In this document: in pieces, positions 6,939 to 15,814 of the stretch
Position numbering within the stretch: position 1 is the first letter of the stretch
Layout of the letters: every line of letters starts with the position of its first letter
DNA from: Planctomycetaceae bacterium
Lineage (GTDB): Bacteria; Planctomycetota; Planctomycetia; Pirellulales; Pirellulaceae
DNA length: 64,000 nt
Reading direction: 5' to 3'
Assembly (NCBI GenBank): GCA_027487485.1
Contig: JAIYDN010000049.1
Location: 62,001-126,000, forward strand
Notes under the pieces: generated by a model
Database searches by the model: none
The model's input: the letters and a program-made list of their open reading frames with translations, nothing else
Told to the model about the DNA's origin: nothing
Program-made: the position numbers and the translations under genes

Positions 6939-8918
6939 ATGAAAACCAACCGTTTAATCTTGCAAGCAATCCGGCCTGTCGCTTGCCATATTGGACTATT
7001 CCAGGTTGGGTTGTTGTGGCTGTTAATATCGATGGGGCAAGCCAGTCCGGCAGACGATTTCCGCGCCTTGGCCAGTCCCCAAGCCCCCGACAGTCTCTGC
7101 ACGCTTTCGTCGGATTATGTCTTCGAAGCCATGAATCAGATGCCACTTGGGAATACTCCCTCCGGGATGGTCATCAACGAGCGTAGGTATCCAGACCATC
7201 GTGCGGTGGAATGGCAACTTCGACTTGAAGCGCCTGCGACACAGGATTCACCCATCTATCGAGACTTGGAATCCGCCAACTTTGTTTTGGAGCTTCCCGA
7301 CAACTCGGACATTACCCTGCACTGGAGCCGAGGAAGCCATGCTTCCCCGAACGACTTCGAACCGAAGACTCAAACGCTCTCTCTGGGTGCTGAAGCGTAT
7401 CGTCTTGAATCCATCGGGGGCCGATCTTCGGACGGCTGCATGCCCTACTTCAATATTGCCAATCAAGGTGGAGGAGTTGTTCTGGCCATTGGCTGGACCG
7501 GAGATTGGAAAGCGTCCTTCGAGATGGTCTCGGATCGCAAAGTGCGATTCACAGCGGGGCTCAAACGCACCTATTTCAAATTGGGATCCGGACAATCCGT
7601 TCGCTTACCATCCATTGTCATGATGAGCTATCGCGGAAATTGGATCGATGGCCAAAATCAGTTTCGACAACTGATGCTGAAACACCTGATGCCGACCAGT
7701 CATGATGCGAAGGCTCTGATGCCGGTCGCGGCCAGCATCCATGGCATGATAGGCTTCAACGACACAACCGCTGCAAGTGTCATCGAGTTCGCCAACCGAG
7801 TTGCCGAGAGCAAGCTGCCTGTCGACACCGTTTGGTTGGATGCGGGCTGGACCACGGGCGGATTCCCTACAGGGCAAGGAAACCCCGAGGCCGATGTCCA
7901 GCGTTATCCTAACGGATTGCAACCCGTCGGAGATGAGATCGCGCGGCATGGCAAACGATTCCTAACTTGGTTCGAGCCTGAGCGAGCCATGCGTGGCTCG
8001 TGGATGGTGCGGGAACATCCCGAATGGATCCTTGCTCCCAGCAGGACGCCAGACGAGTATCGGTACATGGAAAACGACGGTTTTTATCTTGTCGATTTTG
8101 GGAATCCGAACGCTCGAACATGGGCATTGGAAACGGTTTCTAAGGAAATTAGCCGATCGTCGATTCAGGTTTACCGCCAAGACTTCAACGAGTATCCCTC
8201 GTACTTTTGGCACACGAACGAAGCCCCTGATGAAATTGGATTGCGAGAGATCCGTTACATCAATGGACTGTATGATTTCTTGGATGAGCTCACGCGGCGA
8301 CATCCGAAACTGATCATCGATAGTTGCGCTTCCGGAGGCCGACGCATGGATTTCGAGATGATGCGGAGATCCGTGTGTCTGTGGCGAAGCGACAGTTGCT
8401 GGGATGACAAAACCTATCCTCGCAACGTGCAAGCGATGCAGTATGGTCTTTCGTTATGGATTCCTTTGCATGGGCTTGGAAGTGTCGCCACCGACAACAT
8501 TTCCTTGCGAAGTGGCATGGGGTCGTGCGCCTCGTTCGCGATCAACTATCGTGACCCCAACGCCGTAGAATCCCTGCGGTCGTTCTTGCTGCAATACATG
8601 AAAGTGCGACACTTGTTTGCAGCTGATTTTCATCCACTGACGGATTGGTCCAATGCCCCCACTCAGTGGATCGCATTTCAACATCATGATCCAGTTCTTC
8701 ACGAAGGAATCGTCCAAGCGTTTCGTGCGGCTGGTCAACTTACTCCTCCACGATTCCATTTCAAAGGGATTGTGGCTGACCGCGAATACACGGTTCGCAA
8801 CTGGGATGAACCCAACAAGGAAACGATCATGACAGGGCAGGATTTTATTCAGTACGGGCTGACCCTTCCGCCATCGGAGGCGGCTCAAGCTCTTACGTTG
8901 CATTACAAGTCGAAATGA
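6939..8918 (+). CDS. Secreted GH36-type alpha-galactosidase
   Basis: Predicted retaining glycoside hydrolase of family 36 (melibiase/raffinose type), removing alpha-galactosyl groups outside the cytoplasm. ATG 6939 is chosen because GGAG lies 6 nt upstream and it opens a signal peptide (hydrophobic stretch at about 18-35). The 659-residue protein has an N-terminal beta-sandwich, then a TIM barrel with VDTVWLDAGWTTGGFP (295-310), FLTWFEPERA (341-350), VYRQDFNEYP with the expected nucleophile D415, IDSCASGGRRMDFEMMRR (460-477), and LWRSDSCWDD with the expected acid/base D485. Length and motifs fit intact GH36 enzymes. No sugar transporter or regulator lies beside it. Confidence 0.9.
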   Translation: MKTNRLILQAIRPVACHIGLFQVGLLWLLISMGQASPADDFRALASPQAPDSLCTLSSDYVFEAMNQMPLGNTPSGMVINERRYPDHRAVEWQLRLEAPATQDSPIYRDLESANFVLELPDNSDITLHWSRGSHASPNDFEPKTQTLSLGAEAYRLESIGGRSSDGCMPYFNIANQGGGVVLAIGWTGDWKASFEMVSDRKVRFTAGLKRTYFKLGSGQSVRLPSIVMMSYRGNWIDGQNQFRQLMLKHLMPTSHDAKALMPVAASIHGMIGFNDTTAASVIEFANRVAESKLPVDTVWLDAGWTTGGFPTGQGNPEADVQRYPNGLQPVGDEIARHGKRFLTWFEPERAMRGSWMVREHPEWILAPSRTPDEYRYMENDGFYLVDFGNPNARTWALETVSKEISRSSIQVYRQDFNEYPSYFWHTNEAPDEIGLREIRYINGLYDFLDELTRRHPKLIIDSCASGGRRMDFEMMRRSVCLWRSDSCWDDKTYPRNVQAMQYGLSLWIPLHGLGSVATDNISLRSGMGSCASFAINYRDPNAVESLRSFLLQYMKVRHLFAADFHPLTDWSNAPTQWIAFQHHDPVLHEGIVQAFRAAGQLTPPRFHFKGIVADREYTVRNWDEPNKETIMTGQDFIQYGLTLPPSEAAQALTLHYKSK

Positions 8919-8981
8919 TGGCATTTGCATCGAACTAAGCTGAACTAGATTTTTTGGGTGGAATTCTCTAAAAGCGTCAGC

Positions 8982-9467
8982 ATGCAGGACTACGCAATCC
9001 ACCGATCTAGCCGCAAATGCCACAAAGATCATCGTCCGTTTGAACCAAGCGAGCGATACTATTCGGTCGTGCTTCAAAAGGGTGGCGAGCTGGTGAGGCA
9101 CGATTACGGCAACGCGCATTGGAACGGTCCGCCAGAGGGAACGGTTGGGTGGTGGGTCAGCCAAATGCCCGCTAAAAAGAACGGGAAATTGACTCCTGCG
9201 CCAACGCATGTCTTACTCGACACGCTCGAACGGTTATGCGAATCCCCTGATGACGCGGAGCTTGCTTTCGTATTAGCGTTGCTGCTGGTTCGGCGGCGTG
9301 CATTATCGGACATGGATGATGAATCGCTTAGTGACGACGCTCCATTTTTGCGATTGCATGCAAGTCAGGATACGCGGGAATTCACGGTTCGCGTTTGTCA
9401 GCCCACTCCGACTCGTTCCGAACAGTTACAACAACTCTTGATTGAGCTACTCTACTGTGAATCTTAA
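8982..9467 (+). CDS. Conserved hypothetical protein (161 aa)
   Basis: Not recognised as a named family. The middle (SERYYSVVLQKGGELVRHDY, then WNGPPEGTVGWWVSQMP) is compact, with conserved-looking aromatic and glycine residues; the C-terminal half is helical. A CHKDH near the N-terminus could bind metal, but only one cysteine is present there. ATG 8982 is preferred over GTG 8958; neither has a convincing ribosome binding site. Its end overlaps the next gene, suggesting co-translation with the lipoprotein that follows. Confidence 0.7.
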   Translation: MQDYAIHRSSRKCHKDHRPFEPSERYYSVVLQKGGELVRHDYGNAHWNGPPEGTVGWWVSQMPAKKNGKLTPAPTHVLLDTLERLCESPDDAELAFVLALLLVRRRALSDMDDESLSDDAPFLRLHASQDTREFTVRVCQPTPTRSEQLQQLLIELLYCES

Positions 9468-10458
9468 CGAAAACGAATCGATACACTTCGGTCGCGAGCG
9501 GGCATCCCATCGGCTGGTGCAATTATTGAGTATCGGTTTGCTCACCTTCGTTGCATGCGGAGCCACTTGCATCCCGAAGCGATCGATTCCTGAGTTTGAG
9601 CCAACTCCCGTTTTTGCTTCGCCGCCGACGCTGGATCAATTGGTTGAGGTCTTGAATCGCACTCGTAATGTTCAATCGCTCCAGTCCAATTCCATCAGTG
9701 TGATGCTCAATAACGAGCGATCGGTGAATGCGAACATGACCTGGGCTCGCGAGAAGAAGTTTCGCATGACCGCAAGTGTTGCGGGAGTTGCCGGTATGGA
9801 CATTGGCAGCAATGAAGAAGCGTTTTGGCTGACGGTCAAGAACTTTGCAACAACACCTGAGATGTACTTTGCTAGGCATGCGGATTTCGAATCGCAAGTG
9901 GATCGCCGCGTGTTGCCCGTTTCACCTGTTTGGCTGATGGAAGCGATGGGTGTATGCGATCTCAATCCAAGCAACCTGGTCCAGCAACCGATCACACGCG
10001 CGGATGGCTTGGTGGAATTGACATCGATTCAAGCCAGTCCGATTGGTAACTACACGCGAACGTTGGTGGTAGATCCGAAATTTGGAACCAGCCGTTACCT
10101 TTACTTGCGAGACCCGTCGGGCCGATTGGTGGCGAATGCTCAGCAGACCAAGCATCAATACTATCCGTCGATTCAAACATCATTGCCGCATCAAGTCAAA
10201 GTTCAGCTCATCCCGGTTGGTGACCCACCGATGGAGCTGGACATTACCGTGGGAGCTTATTTGGTGAACGGTCTTGCGCCTGACAATACAACTCAGTTTA
10301 TGACGCCGGACATGAATGCGTTCCGCGTCATCGAGCTGACCAGATTGAGTCAAGGGGCACCCCAAGCGATTTCGCCGCCGCTTGTTGCACCACCGCAATC
10401 CAGCTACCCTCAAACCATGTATCGCGGTGTCTCTTTGGACGGCCGTTTGACTCGCTGA
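9457..10458 (+). CDS. Probable LolA/DUF4292-like lipoprotein
   Basis: A secreted protein of about 333 residues. The N-terminus has a hydrophobic stretch ending LTFVACGATC, a plausible though atypical lipobox. The rest reads as repeated beta strands (NSISVMLNNE, VNANMTWAREKKFRMTAS, SNEEAFWLTV, TRTLVVDPKFGTSRYLYL), like the half-barrel of LolA/DUF4292 outer-membrane lipoprotein families. The start could be GTG 9457 or TTG 9442; both overlap the preceding gene. Its stop lies 8 nt before the sensor kinase, so it may belong to the same transcript and could monitor or serve the envelope. The family call is by pattern only. Confidence 0.7.
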   Translation: MNLNENESIHFGRERASHRLVQLLSIGLLTFVACGATCIPKRSIPEFEPTPVFASPPTLDQLVEVLNRTRNVQSLQSNSISVMLNNERSVNANMTWAREKKFRMTASVAGVAGMDIGSNEEAFWLTVKNFATTPEMYFARHADFESQVDRRVLPVSPVWLMEAMGVCDLNPSNLVQQPITRADGLVELTSIQASPIGNYTRTLVVDPKFGTSRYLYLRDPSGRLVANAQQTKHQYYPSIQTSLPHQVKVQLIPVGDPPMELDITVGAYLVNGLAPDNTTQFMTPDMNAFRVIELTRLSQGAPQAISPPLVAPPQSSYPQTMYRGVSLDGRLTR

Positions 10459-10466
10459 GTGTAGCC

Positions 10467-12164
10467 ATGATAAAAGTTGCGATCCCCACCATTTCAAAAT
10501 GGACGATTCGGAAGAAGCTGCTTATTTCCGTGGTCGTGCTGGGAATTGTCGTTGCGGTGTTGGGATACAGCAGTTTTCGGGGCGTGTACGCGTATCGCGA
10601 CTTAGCAACGACCCTTAGCAGTCGTGCTACGGAAATGCCATTAACAACAGAATTAACGCGAGCGATCGATGAGTTACGGATCGGCTTTCGCCAATTGGAT
10701 CTGAAGCAACCCATGGAATTCACCATGGATTTTGATTTTGAATCGCGACACTCTGACCATCTTTTTCGTCAACAATTGCTTCGCATTCGCGAGATTCTTG
10801 ATCGGTACAAATCCTGCTTGGAACGCACCCATATCGATGATCCGTTCTTATCCGACCGAACGGAGGAATTGGCAAAAACGATGGAGTTGTCGGACTTGCT
10901 GACAACCATATCGAACCGCCATGGCGATCTGATTGAATCGGGAAGTATCCCGCATGCGGTGGATCAGATGCAGGATATGAAACGATTGAGCGACGCGGCG
11001 CATATCTTGCCCACGCTGTTGACGGATCGTATGGCAAGCTTTCGCGAAGAGGTTAGGTCTAGGTACCGAACCTGGATTCTTTTGGCTTGGAGCAGCGCGA
11101 GCCTTGCCGCTTTTCTGCTGATTGGACTGATCAGCTATGCACGCATCTCGGTGATCAAACCCTTCAAAGAATTGCTGGCTGGATCGCGACGCGTTGCATC
11201 GGGGGATTTCTCGTATCGCATCGTGGTCGACAGTCGCGACGAATTGGCAGAATTAGCGGATGCCATCAACTTGGGGGCGGAAAGTTTTCTGAACATCCAG
11301 CGGGATCTGAACGAACAGGTACGTTCGCGTTCTCAGGAAGTGATTCGCAACGAGCAGTTGGCAAGCGTTGGATTTCTGGCAGCGGGTGTCGCTCATGAAA
11401 TCAATAACCCACTGGCTTCGATTGCATGGAGCGCCGAGGCCCTGGAGTCTCGATTGCACCGAATATTGCATCCGAGCGCTGCAGATAACGAGTCCAGCGA
11501 AAATGAGGCGACTGGAGAAAATAGCGAAGCTGCGGTGCCTGGTGTTGATTTGGACACGCTTCGAACCTATCTGAGAAGAATTCAAGACGAGGCGTTCCGT
11601 TGCAAGGGCATTACCGAACGCTTGCTCGATTTTTCTCGGCTGGGTAACGAACAACGCAAGCAATCGATCGACTTGAATGAGATTGTGCGGGACGTGGTGG
11701 ATATGGTACGACACATTGGTCAATTCCGAAATCAACGTATCGATTTTCAGCCGAAGCCGACTCCGGCCATCGCTTGGGCGTGCCCTCAGGAAATGAAGCA
11801 AGTGGTTTTGAACTTGCTAACCAATTCTCTGGAGTCGCTCGATCCGAATCGCGATGACGGTTTCGTCAAAATCGCGATCGAGTCAACGAACGAATCGGTA
11901 CGATTGACGCTGGAAGACAACGGATGCGGCATGACCAGCGAAGTTCTGGAGCATTTGTTCGAACCCTTTTTCACGCGCCGAAGGGATGGGCGAGGGACAG
12001 GGCTTGGGCTTCCGATCACAAGCAGAATTATCGCTGATCACGGCGGCAGAATCACACCAAAAAGTCAGGGCCTGAATTGCGGATCGCGTTTCGAAGTCAT
12101 ACTTCCGCGGCAACCAGGAACGAACATCCACTATGAAACAACCCATGAAAAATCAGCAGCCTAA
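10467..12164 (+). CDS. Membrane sensor histidine kinase
   Basis: 565 residues. Transmembrane helices at about 16-36 and 203-224 flank a periplasmic sensor region of about 165 residues with no recognisable fold. A HAMP domain (about 225-280) is followed by a coiled linker, the HisKA domain with VAHEINNPLASI (phosphorylated His310), and an HATPase domain (about 430-555) with N-box NLLTNSLESL, DNGCGMT and GRGTGLGLP. A 50-residue low-complexity insert after the H-box (about 330-365) is rich in Glu, Ser and Asn. Its 3' end overlaps the response regulator by 32 nt, so the pair is a classic two-component system of the NtrB/NtrC kind. Confidence 0.95.
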   Translation: MIKVAIPTISKWTIRKKLLISVVVLGIVVAVLGYSSFRGVYAYRDLATTLSSRATEMPLTTELTRAIDELRIGFRQLDLKQPMEFTMDFDFESRHSDHLFRQQLLRIREILDRYKSCLERTHIDDPFLSDRTEELAKTMELSDLLTTISNRHGDLIESGSIPHAVDQMQDMKRLSDAAHILPTLLTDRMASFREEVRSRYRTWILLAWSSASLAAFLLIGLISYARISVIKPFKELLAGSRRVASGDFSYRIVVDSRDELAELADAINLGAESFLNIQRDLNEQVRSRSQEVIRNEQLASVGFLAAGVAHEINNPLASIAWSAEALESRLHRILHPSAADNESSENEATGENSEAAVPGVDLDTLRTYLRRIQDEAFRCKGITERLLDFSRLGNEQRKQSIDLNEIVRDVVDMVRHIGQFRNQRIDFQPKPTPAIAWACPQEMKQVVLNLLTNSLESLDPNRDDGFVKIAIESTNESVRLTLEDNGCGMTSEVLEHLFEPFFTRRRDGRGTGLGLPITSRIIADHGGRITPKSQGLNCGSRFEVILPRQPGTNIHYETTHEKSAA

Positions 12165-13581
12165 TTCCCTCTCCATTCTGTTTGCCGATGACGAGCCATC
12201 GCTTCAGGAGCTAATGCGAATGGAGCTGCCGCATTTGGGACATCGAGTTACCGTGTGTCCCGATGGCTACACGGCGGTCGCGGCGTTGGAACGCGAATCA
12301 TTCGATTGTCTCATCGTCGATCTTGACATGCCTGGGATGAACGGAATTCAGGTGATTGAACGAGCTGCGACGTTGTCGCCAACGACCGAGTCGATTGTAT
12401 TGACTGGGAAGCAATCGCTTGAATCGGCCGTTGCCGCTCTGCGATTTGGGGTTATTGATTACTTAAGCAAGCCGTGCCGACTTTCAGAACTGCAGGCGCT
12501 GCTGCTGCGTGTGGCTGCGCGACGAGCTCTGAAAAAACAAACGGCTGCAAGCGAGCGAACATCGACATCCAACAAAACCAGTGCACCCAAGCTCATCGGC
12601 AGCTCCAAAGCCATGTCCGATGTGGTCAAGTTGATCGGTAAGGTTGCGCCCACCAATAGCACCGTCCTGATTCGGGGCGAAACCGGTTGCGGCAAGGAGT
12701 TGGTTGCGCGCGGCGTCCACGATCAGAGTACACGTAAGGGCAAGGCATTTGTGGCTGTCAATTGCGGCGCCTTACCAGAGCATCTCATTGAAAGCGAGCT
12801 GTTTGGTCATAAAAAGGGTGCGTTCACGGGAGCAGACTCCCAGCGCGAGGGATTGTTCGAAGTTGCCAACGGCGGTTCGATTTTCTTGGATGAGATCGGT
12901 GAACTCCCCCTTTCGATGCAAGCCAAACTTTTAAGGGTGCTCGAAAGTGGTGACATTCGCAGGGTTGGGGATAACCAGACACTGCATGTTGACGTACGAG
13001 TCATTTGCGCCACGCACCGCGATTTAGATCAAATGGTTGTAACAGGAACTTTTCGCGAAGATTTAATGTTTCGAATCAACACTTTTGAAATCCATGTGCC
13101 GGCTCTACGTCAGCGGATGGAAGACGTCATGCCGCTGGCTCGCCATCTTTACTTAAGACACCGGCCCGAGCATGCGTCGATCGAAACCCTATTCTCGGAC
13201 GACACACGATTAGTGCTGGAACAACATTCGTGGCCTGGAAACGTTCGCGAGTTAGCCAACGTGGTTGAGCATGCCACCATTTTGTGCGATCATCCGCCGA
13301 TCTTGCCAGAGCATTTGCCACGTCACTTCAACGACAAAAACTTGAAGCGCGAAATACGCGAAATGAAGGCTTCGCCAGCAGTGTCCATTTCTGTTCCAAT
13401 GGCACCCACAGCACCCATGGGGCGCATGAGCCTGCGAGAGATGGAGCTGATGGCCGTTCATGATGCCATCCATCGCAATCAAGGAAACAAGCCAGCTGCT
13501 GCGGAAGAGCTCGGAATCAGCTTGAAGACGCTGTATAACAAATTGAACCAAAGCGAAACGCAGACCAAGAAATCAGCCTGA
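12133..13581 (+). CDS. NtrC-family sigma-54 response regulator
   Basis: 482 residues: receiver domain with the FADDE acidic pocket and phospho-acceptor Asp63 in CLIVDLDMPG, T-loop SIVLTGK and Lys in YLSKP; AAA+ domain (about 150-385) with Walker A GETGCGKELVAR, the sigma-54 contact loop GAFTGAD, Walker B GGSIFLDEIGEL and the R-finger region; C-terminal Fis-type helix-turn-helix (NKPAAAEELGISLKTLYNKL). It activates sigma-54 promoters when phosphorylated, presumably by the overlapping kinase. A second ATG at 12145 is possible. I saw no clear -24/-12 promoter nearby, so its targets are unknown. Confidence 0.95.
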   Translation: MKQPMKNQQPNSLSILFADDEPSLQELMRMELPHLGHRVTVCPDGYTAVAALERESFDCLIVDLDMPGMNGIQVIERAATLSPTTESIVLTGKQSLESAVAALRFGVIDYLSKPCRLSELQALLLRVAARRALKKQTAASERTSTSNKTSAPKLIGSSKAMSDVVKLIGKVAPTNSTVLIRGETGCGKELVARGVHDQSTRKGKAFVAVNCGALPEHLIESELFGHKKGAFTGADSQREGLFEVANGGSIFLDEIGELPLSMQAKLLRVLESGDIRRVGDNQTLHVDVRVICATHRDLDQMVVTGTFREDLMFRINTFEIHVPALRQRMEDVMPLARHLYLRHRPEHASIETLFSDDTRLVLEQHSWPGNVRELANVVEHATILCDHPPILPEHLPRHFNDKNLKREIREMKASPAVSISVPMAPTAPMGRMSLREMELMAVHDAIHRNQGNKPAAAEELGISLKTLYNKLNQSETQTKKSA

Positions 13582-13623
13582 TTCTGTTTTTGAAACAACG
13601 CGTTGGTAGAAAGTAGTTTGATC

Positions 13624-15252
13624 ATGGGAAGCAGAAACGATCCACGCGATAATTCTCCCGAAACATCGGTGGACGAAGACAGGCCAGAAAAGCGAATCTT
13701 GGTGATTGGCGCTGGGATGTCCGGCATGTTGATGGCGATTCAGCTCCTGAAGTCGGGCCGTTCCAATATTGTGATTTACGAAAAGGCTCAGCAAATCGGT
13801 GGGACGTGGCGGGACAACGTGTACCCTGGTCTCAAATGCGATGTACCCGCGGCCATGTTCTCGTACTCTTTCGAGCCTAACAAGGAATACAGCTCGCGAT
13901 TCCCGATGGGCAGTGAGATCCAGGACTACTTGCTTTCGATATCAGATCGATATGGCTTAACCAAATTCATACAGTTCAACAAAACCGTTGAAACCGTGCA
14001 ATGGGAAGATGGTCGCTGGTACGTTCAAACTTCGGATGGTCTGATCGAATCTTTCGACATCGTCATCAACGCGACAGGCGTCCTTCACCATCCCTACACA
14101 CCGAACATCGAAGGGCACGAGCAGTTCCAAGGATCCAGTTTCCATACTGCCCGATGGAAGGGGGATATCGACTGGAAGGGAAAGCGAGTCGGAGTGATTG
14201 GCTCGGGGGCAACTTCGGTGCAGGTTTTCCCGGAGCTGGTCAAGGAATCGCAACACGTGACTCTTTTCCAAAGAACGCCACAGTGGATTTTCCCGATGCC
14301 CAACAAGGCGTATTCGGAAACGGACCGGAAACGAATGCGCGAGCAGCCAGGCCTGATCGATCGGCTGCGATTTCGATATAGCAAGCTGTTCCAATGGACG
14401 TTTTCGCGTGCAGTGATCGGCAACGCATTTTTGCTGTGGGCGATTGGAGCTTTTTGTCGGAGCCATCTTCGCCGCAAGGTGAAGGATCCGGAACTGCGAA
14501 AAAAGCTGACGCCGCAAGACAAATGCGGATGCAAACGGTTGATTTTCGCAAAGGGTTTCTACCAGGCTCTGCAGCGTTCGAATGCGACGTTGTGTACGGA
14601 TGCGATCGAACGGATCGTTCCCGAAGGAATCCAGACCAGCGATGGTAAGACGCATGAGCTGGACGTGATCGTTTACGCAACTGGGTTCCAGGTGCATCGA
14701 CGCATGAAACCCATGCATGTGGTGGGCCGAGAAGGCAAAACCATGGAGGAGACCTGGTCCAAAGGGGCAGTGGCACACCGATCGACGACCATTCCCGGCT
14801 TTCCGAATTTCTTTGTCATTTTCGGCCCCTACAGCCCCATCGGAAACTACTCGGCATTTTCCGTTGCAGAGGTGCAGGTGGGCCATATCCTGCGAACCAT
14901 CGAACACATGGAATCGCAAGGTCTCGATCTGATTGAACCAACGGCAGAAGCGACCGAACGCTTGGTCAACAAAATGAATCAAGCGATGAAAAAGACCGTT
15001 TGGATGTCGGGTTGCAAGAGCTGGTATCAGGATGCGAATGGAAACATTCCGATGTGGCCGTGGACCTTCGAGCGATACGAACGCGAAATGTCCAAGCTGA
15101 ATGCGGAGGACTTTCGAACCGCTAGCCGAAATTCCCAAGAGCAATCATCGAGGTTGTTTGAATTCAAATTGTCGAATGCTGGGCCATCGCGAGTTGCCAC
15201 CCCTTCCCCGCGTCCAGGCAACTTGCACCCGGTCGCCCAAAACATCCCGTGA
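13624..15252 (+). CDS. FAD-dependent Baeyer-Villiger-type monooxygenase
   Basis: About 542 residues of the flavin monooxygenase superfamily. The FAD-binding motif VIGAGMSGMLMAI lies near the N-terminus, followed by QQIGGTWRDNVYPGLKCD. The fingerprint FQGSSFHTARWKGD fits the Baeyer-Villiger signature FXGXXXHXXXW. The NADPH-binding motif is VIGSGATSVQ, and a late ATGF motif (IVYATGFQVH) is present. Such enzymes insert oxygen next to a ketone or hydroxylate small organics; the substrate cannot be told from sequence. Start ATG 13624 is preferred over TTG 13603. It follows the two-component system by 42 nt and could be in its transcript. Its stop codon lies in the first unit of an 18-bp tandem repeat. 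Confidence 0.9.
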   Translation: MGSRNDPRDNSPETSVDEDRPEKRILVIGAGMSGMLMAIQLLKSGRSNIVIYEKAQQIGGTWRDNVYPGLKCDVPAAMFSYSFEPNKEYSSRFPMGSEIQDYLLSISDRYGLTKFIQFNKTVETVQWEDGRWYVQTSDGLIESFDIVINATGVLHHPYTPNIEGHEQFQGSSFHTARWKGDIDWKGKRVGVIGSGATSVQVFPELVKESQHVTLFQRTPQWIFPMPNKAYSETDRKRMREQPGLIDRLRFRYSKLFQWTFSRAVIGNAFLLWAIGAFCRSHLRRKVKDPELRKKLTPQDKCGCKRLIFAKGFYQALQRSNATLCTDAIERIVPEGIQTSDGKTHELDVIVYATGFQVHRRMKPMHVVGREGKTMEETWSKGAVAHRSTTIPGFPNFFVIFGPYSPIGNYSAFSVAEVQVGHILRTIEHMESQGLDLIEPTAEATERLVNKMNQAMKKTVWMSGCKSWYQDANGNIPMWPWTFERYEREMSKLNAEDFRTASRNSQEQSSRLFEFKLSNAGPSRVATPSPRPGNLHPVAQNIP

Positions 15253-15337
15253 GCTCGAAACTCTCCGTGAGCTCGAAACTCTCCGTGAGCTCGAAACTCT
15301 CCGTGAGCTCGAAACTCTTCGTGAGCTCAATGCTCCC
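15248..15337. repeat. 18-bp tandem repeat, five units
   Basis: Unit CGTGAGCTCGAAACTCTC, three exact copies, a fourth with one change and a fifth with several. Each unit carries the palindrome GAGCTC. The first unit contains the monooxygenase stop codon TGA, and every later unit has TGA in the same register, so the array is non-coding in that frame. There are no spacers, so it is not CRISPR. It fills most of the gap before the TPR gene at 15411. Confidence 0.95.
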
Positions 15338-15410
15338 CGTGTACCAAAAATAAGATTTCTCGACTACAATTTGGGGAGTTCTGCACGCACTCCAACCTCC
15401 ATACTCACCC

Positions 15411-15743
15411 ATGACAACCGTTTTGCAACGCTTCAATGAAGCAGAGAAGCTCAAGGATCAAGGCAAAGTTGACGAAGCCACAGCCATTCTCGAGCAGATT
15501 TTGGCAGAAGACGATTCGCACGTTCTAGCGCACTTGACCCTCGCCCGTATTTGCACCAATACAGGCAAGCATGAACAAGCGGTCCTGCACGCTGAAAAAG
15601 CCTGCGAACTGGAGCCGAACGATTCGACGAATTTTACGGTTTTGAGTGTGACATACCAACGTGCTTGGGCGGGAACTCAAGATCTGAAGTACATTCAAAT
15701 GGCAGAAGATGCGATGGCTCGATCACGCATGATCGGTCGTTAG
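15411..15743 (+). CDS. Small TPR protein (110 aa)
   Basis: Two clear tetratricopeptide repeats: FNEAEKLKDQGKVDEATAIL and AHLTLARICTNTGKHEQAVL followed by HAEKACELEPND. A third helical segment carries DLKYIQMAEDAMARSRM. No signal peptide is seen, so it is probably a cytoplasmic scaffold that binds a partner through the TPR groove. It sits just downstream of the 18-bp tandem repeat and 71 nt before the sugar isomerase-like gene, with which it may be co-transcribed. The partner is unknown. Confidence 0.85.
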   Translation: MTTVLQRFNEAEKLKDQGKVDEATAILEQILAEDDSHVLAHLTLARICTNTGKHEQAVLHAEKACELEPNDSTNFTVLSVTYQRAWAGTQDLKYIQMAEDAMARSRMIGR

Positions 15744-15814
15744 TTTGCGGTGATCCGTGGCAAGTTCCCAGTGTCTTCTGTTTTTCCCCTTCCTGTTGTT
15801 TTTGAGTCGTCCTT

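Noticed and set aside
13957-15144. A 395-codon open frame on the minus strand opposite the monooxygenase gene
   Set aside because: It lies wholly within a well-supported flavoprotein gene, has no family motifs and is full of rare residue runs typical of antisense frames.
15248-15337. CRISPR array
   Set aside because: The 18-bp units are contiguous, with no unique spacers, and no cas gene is present.
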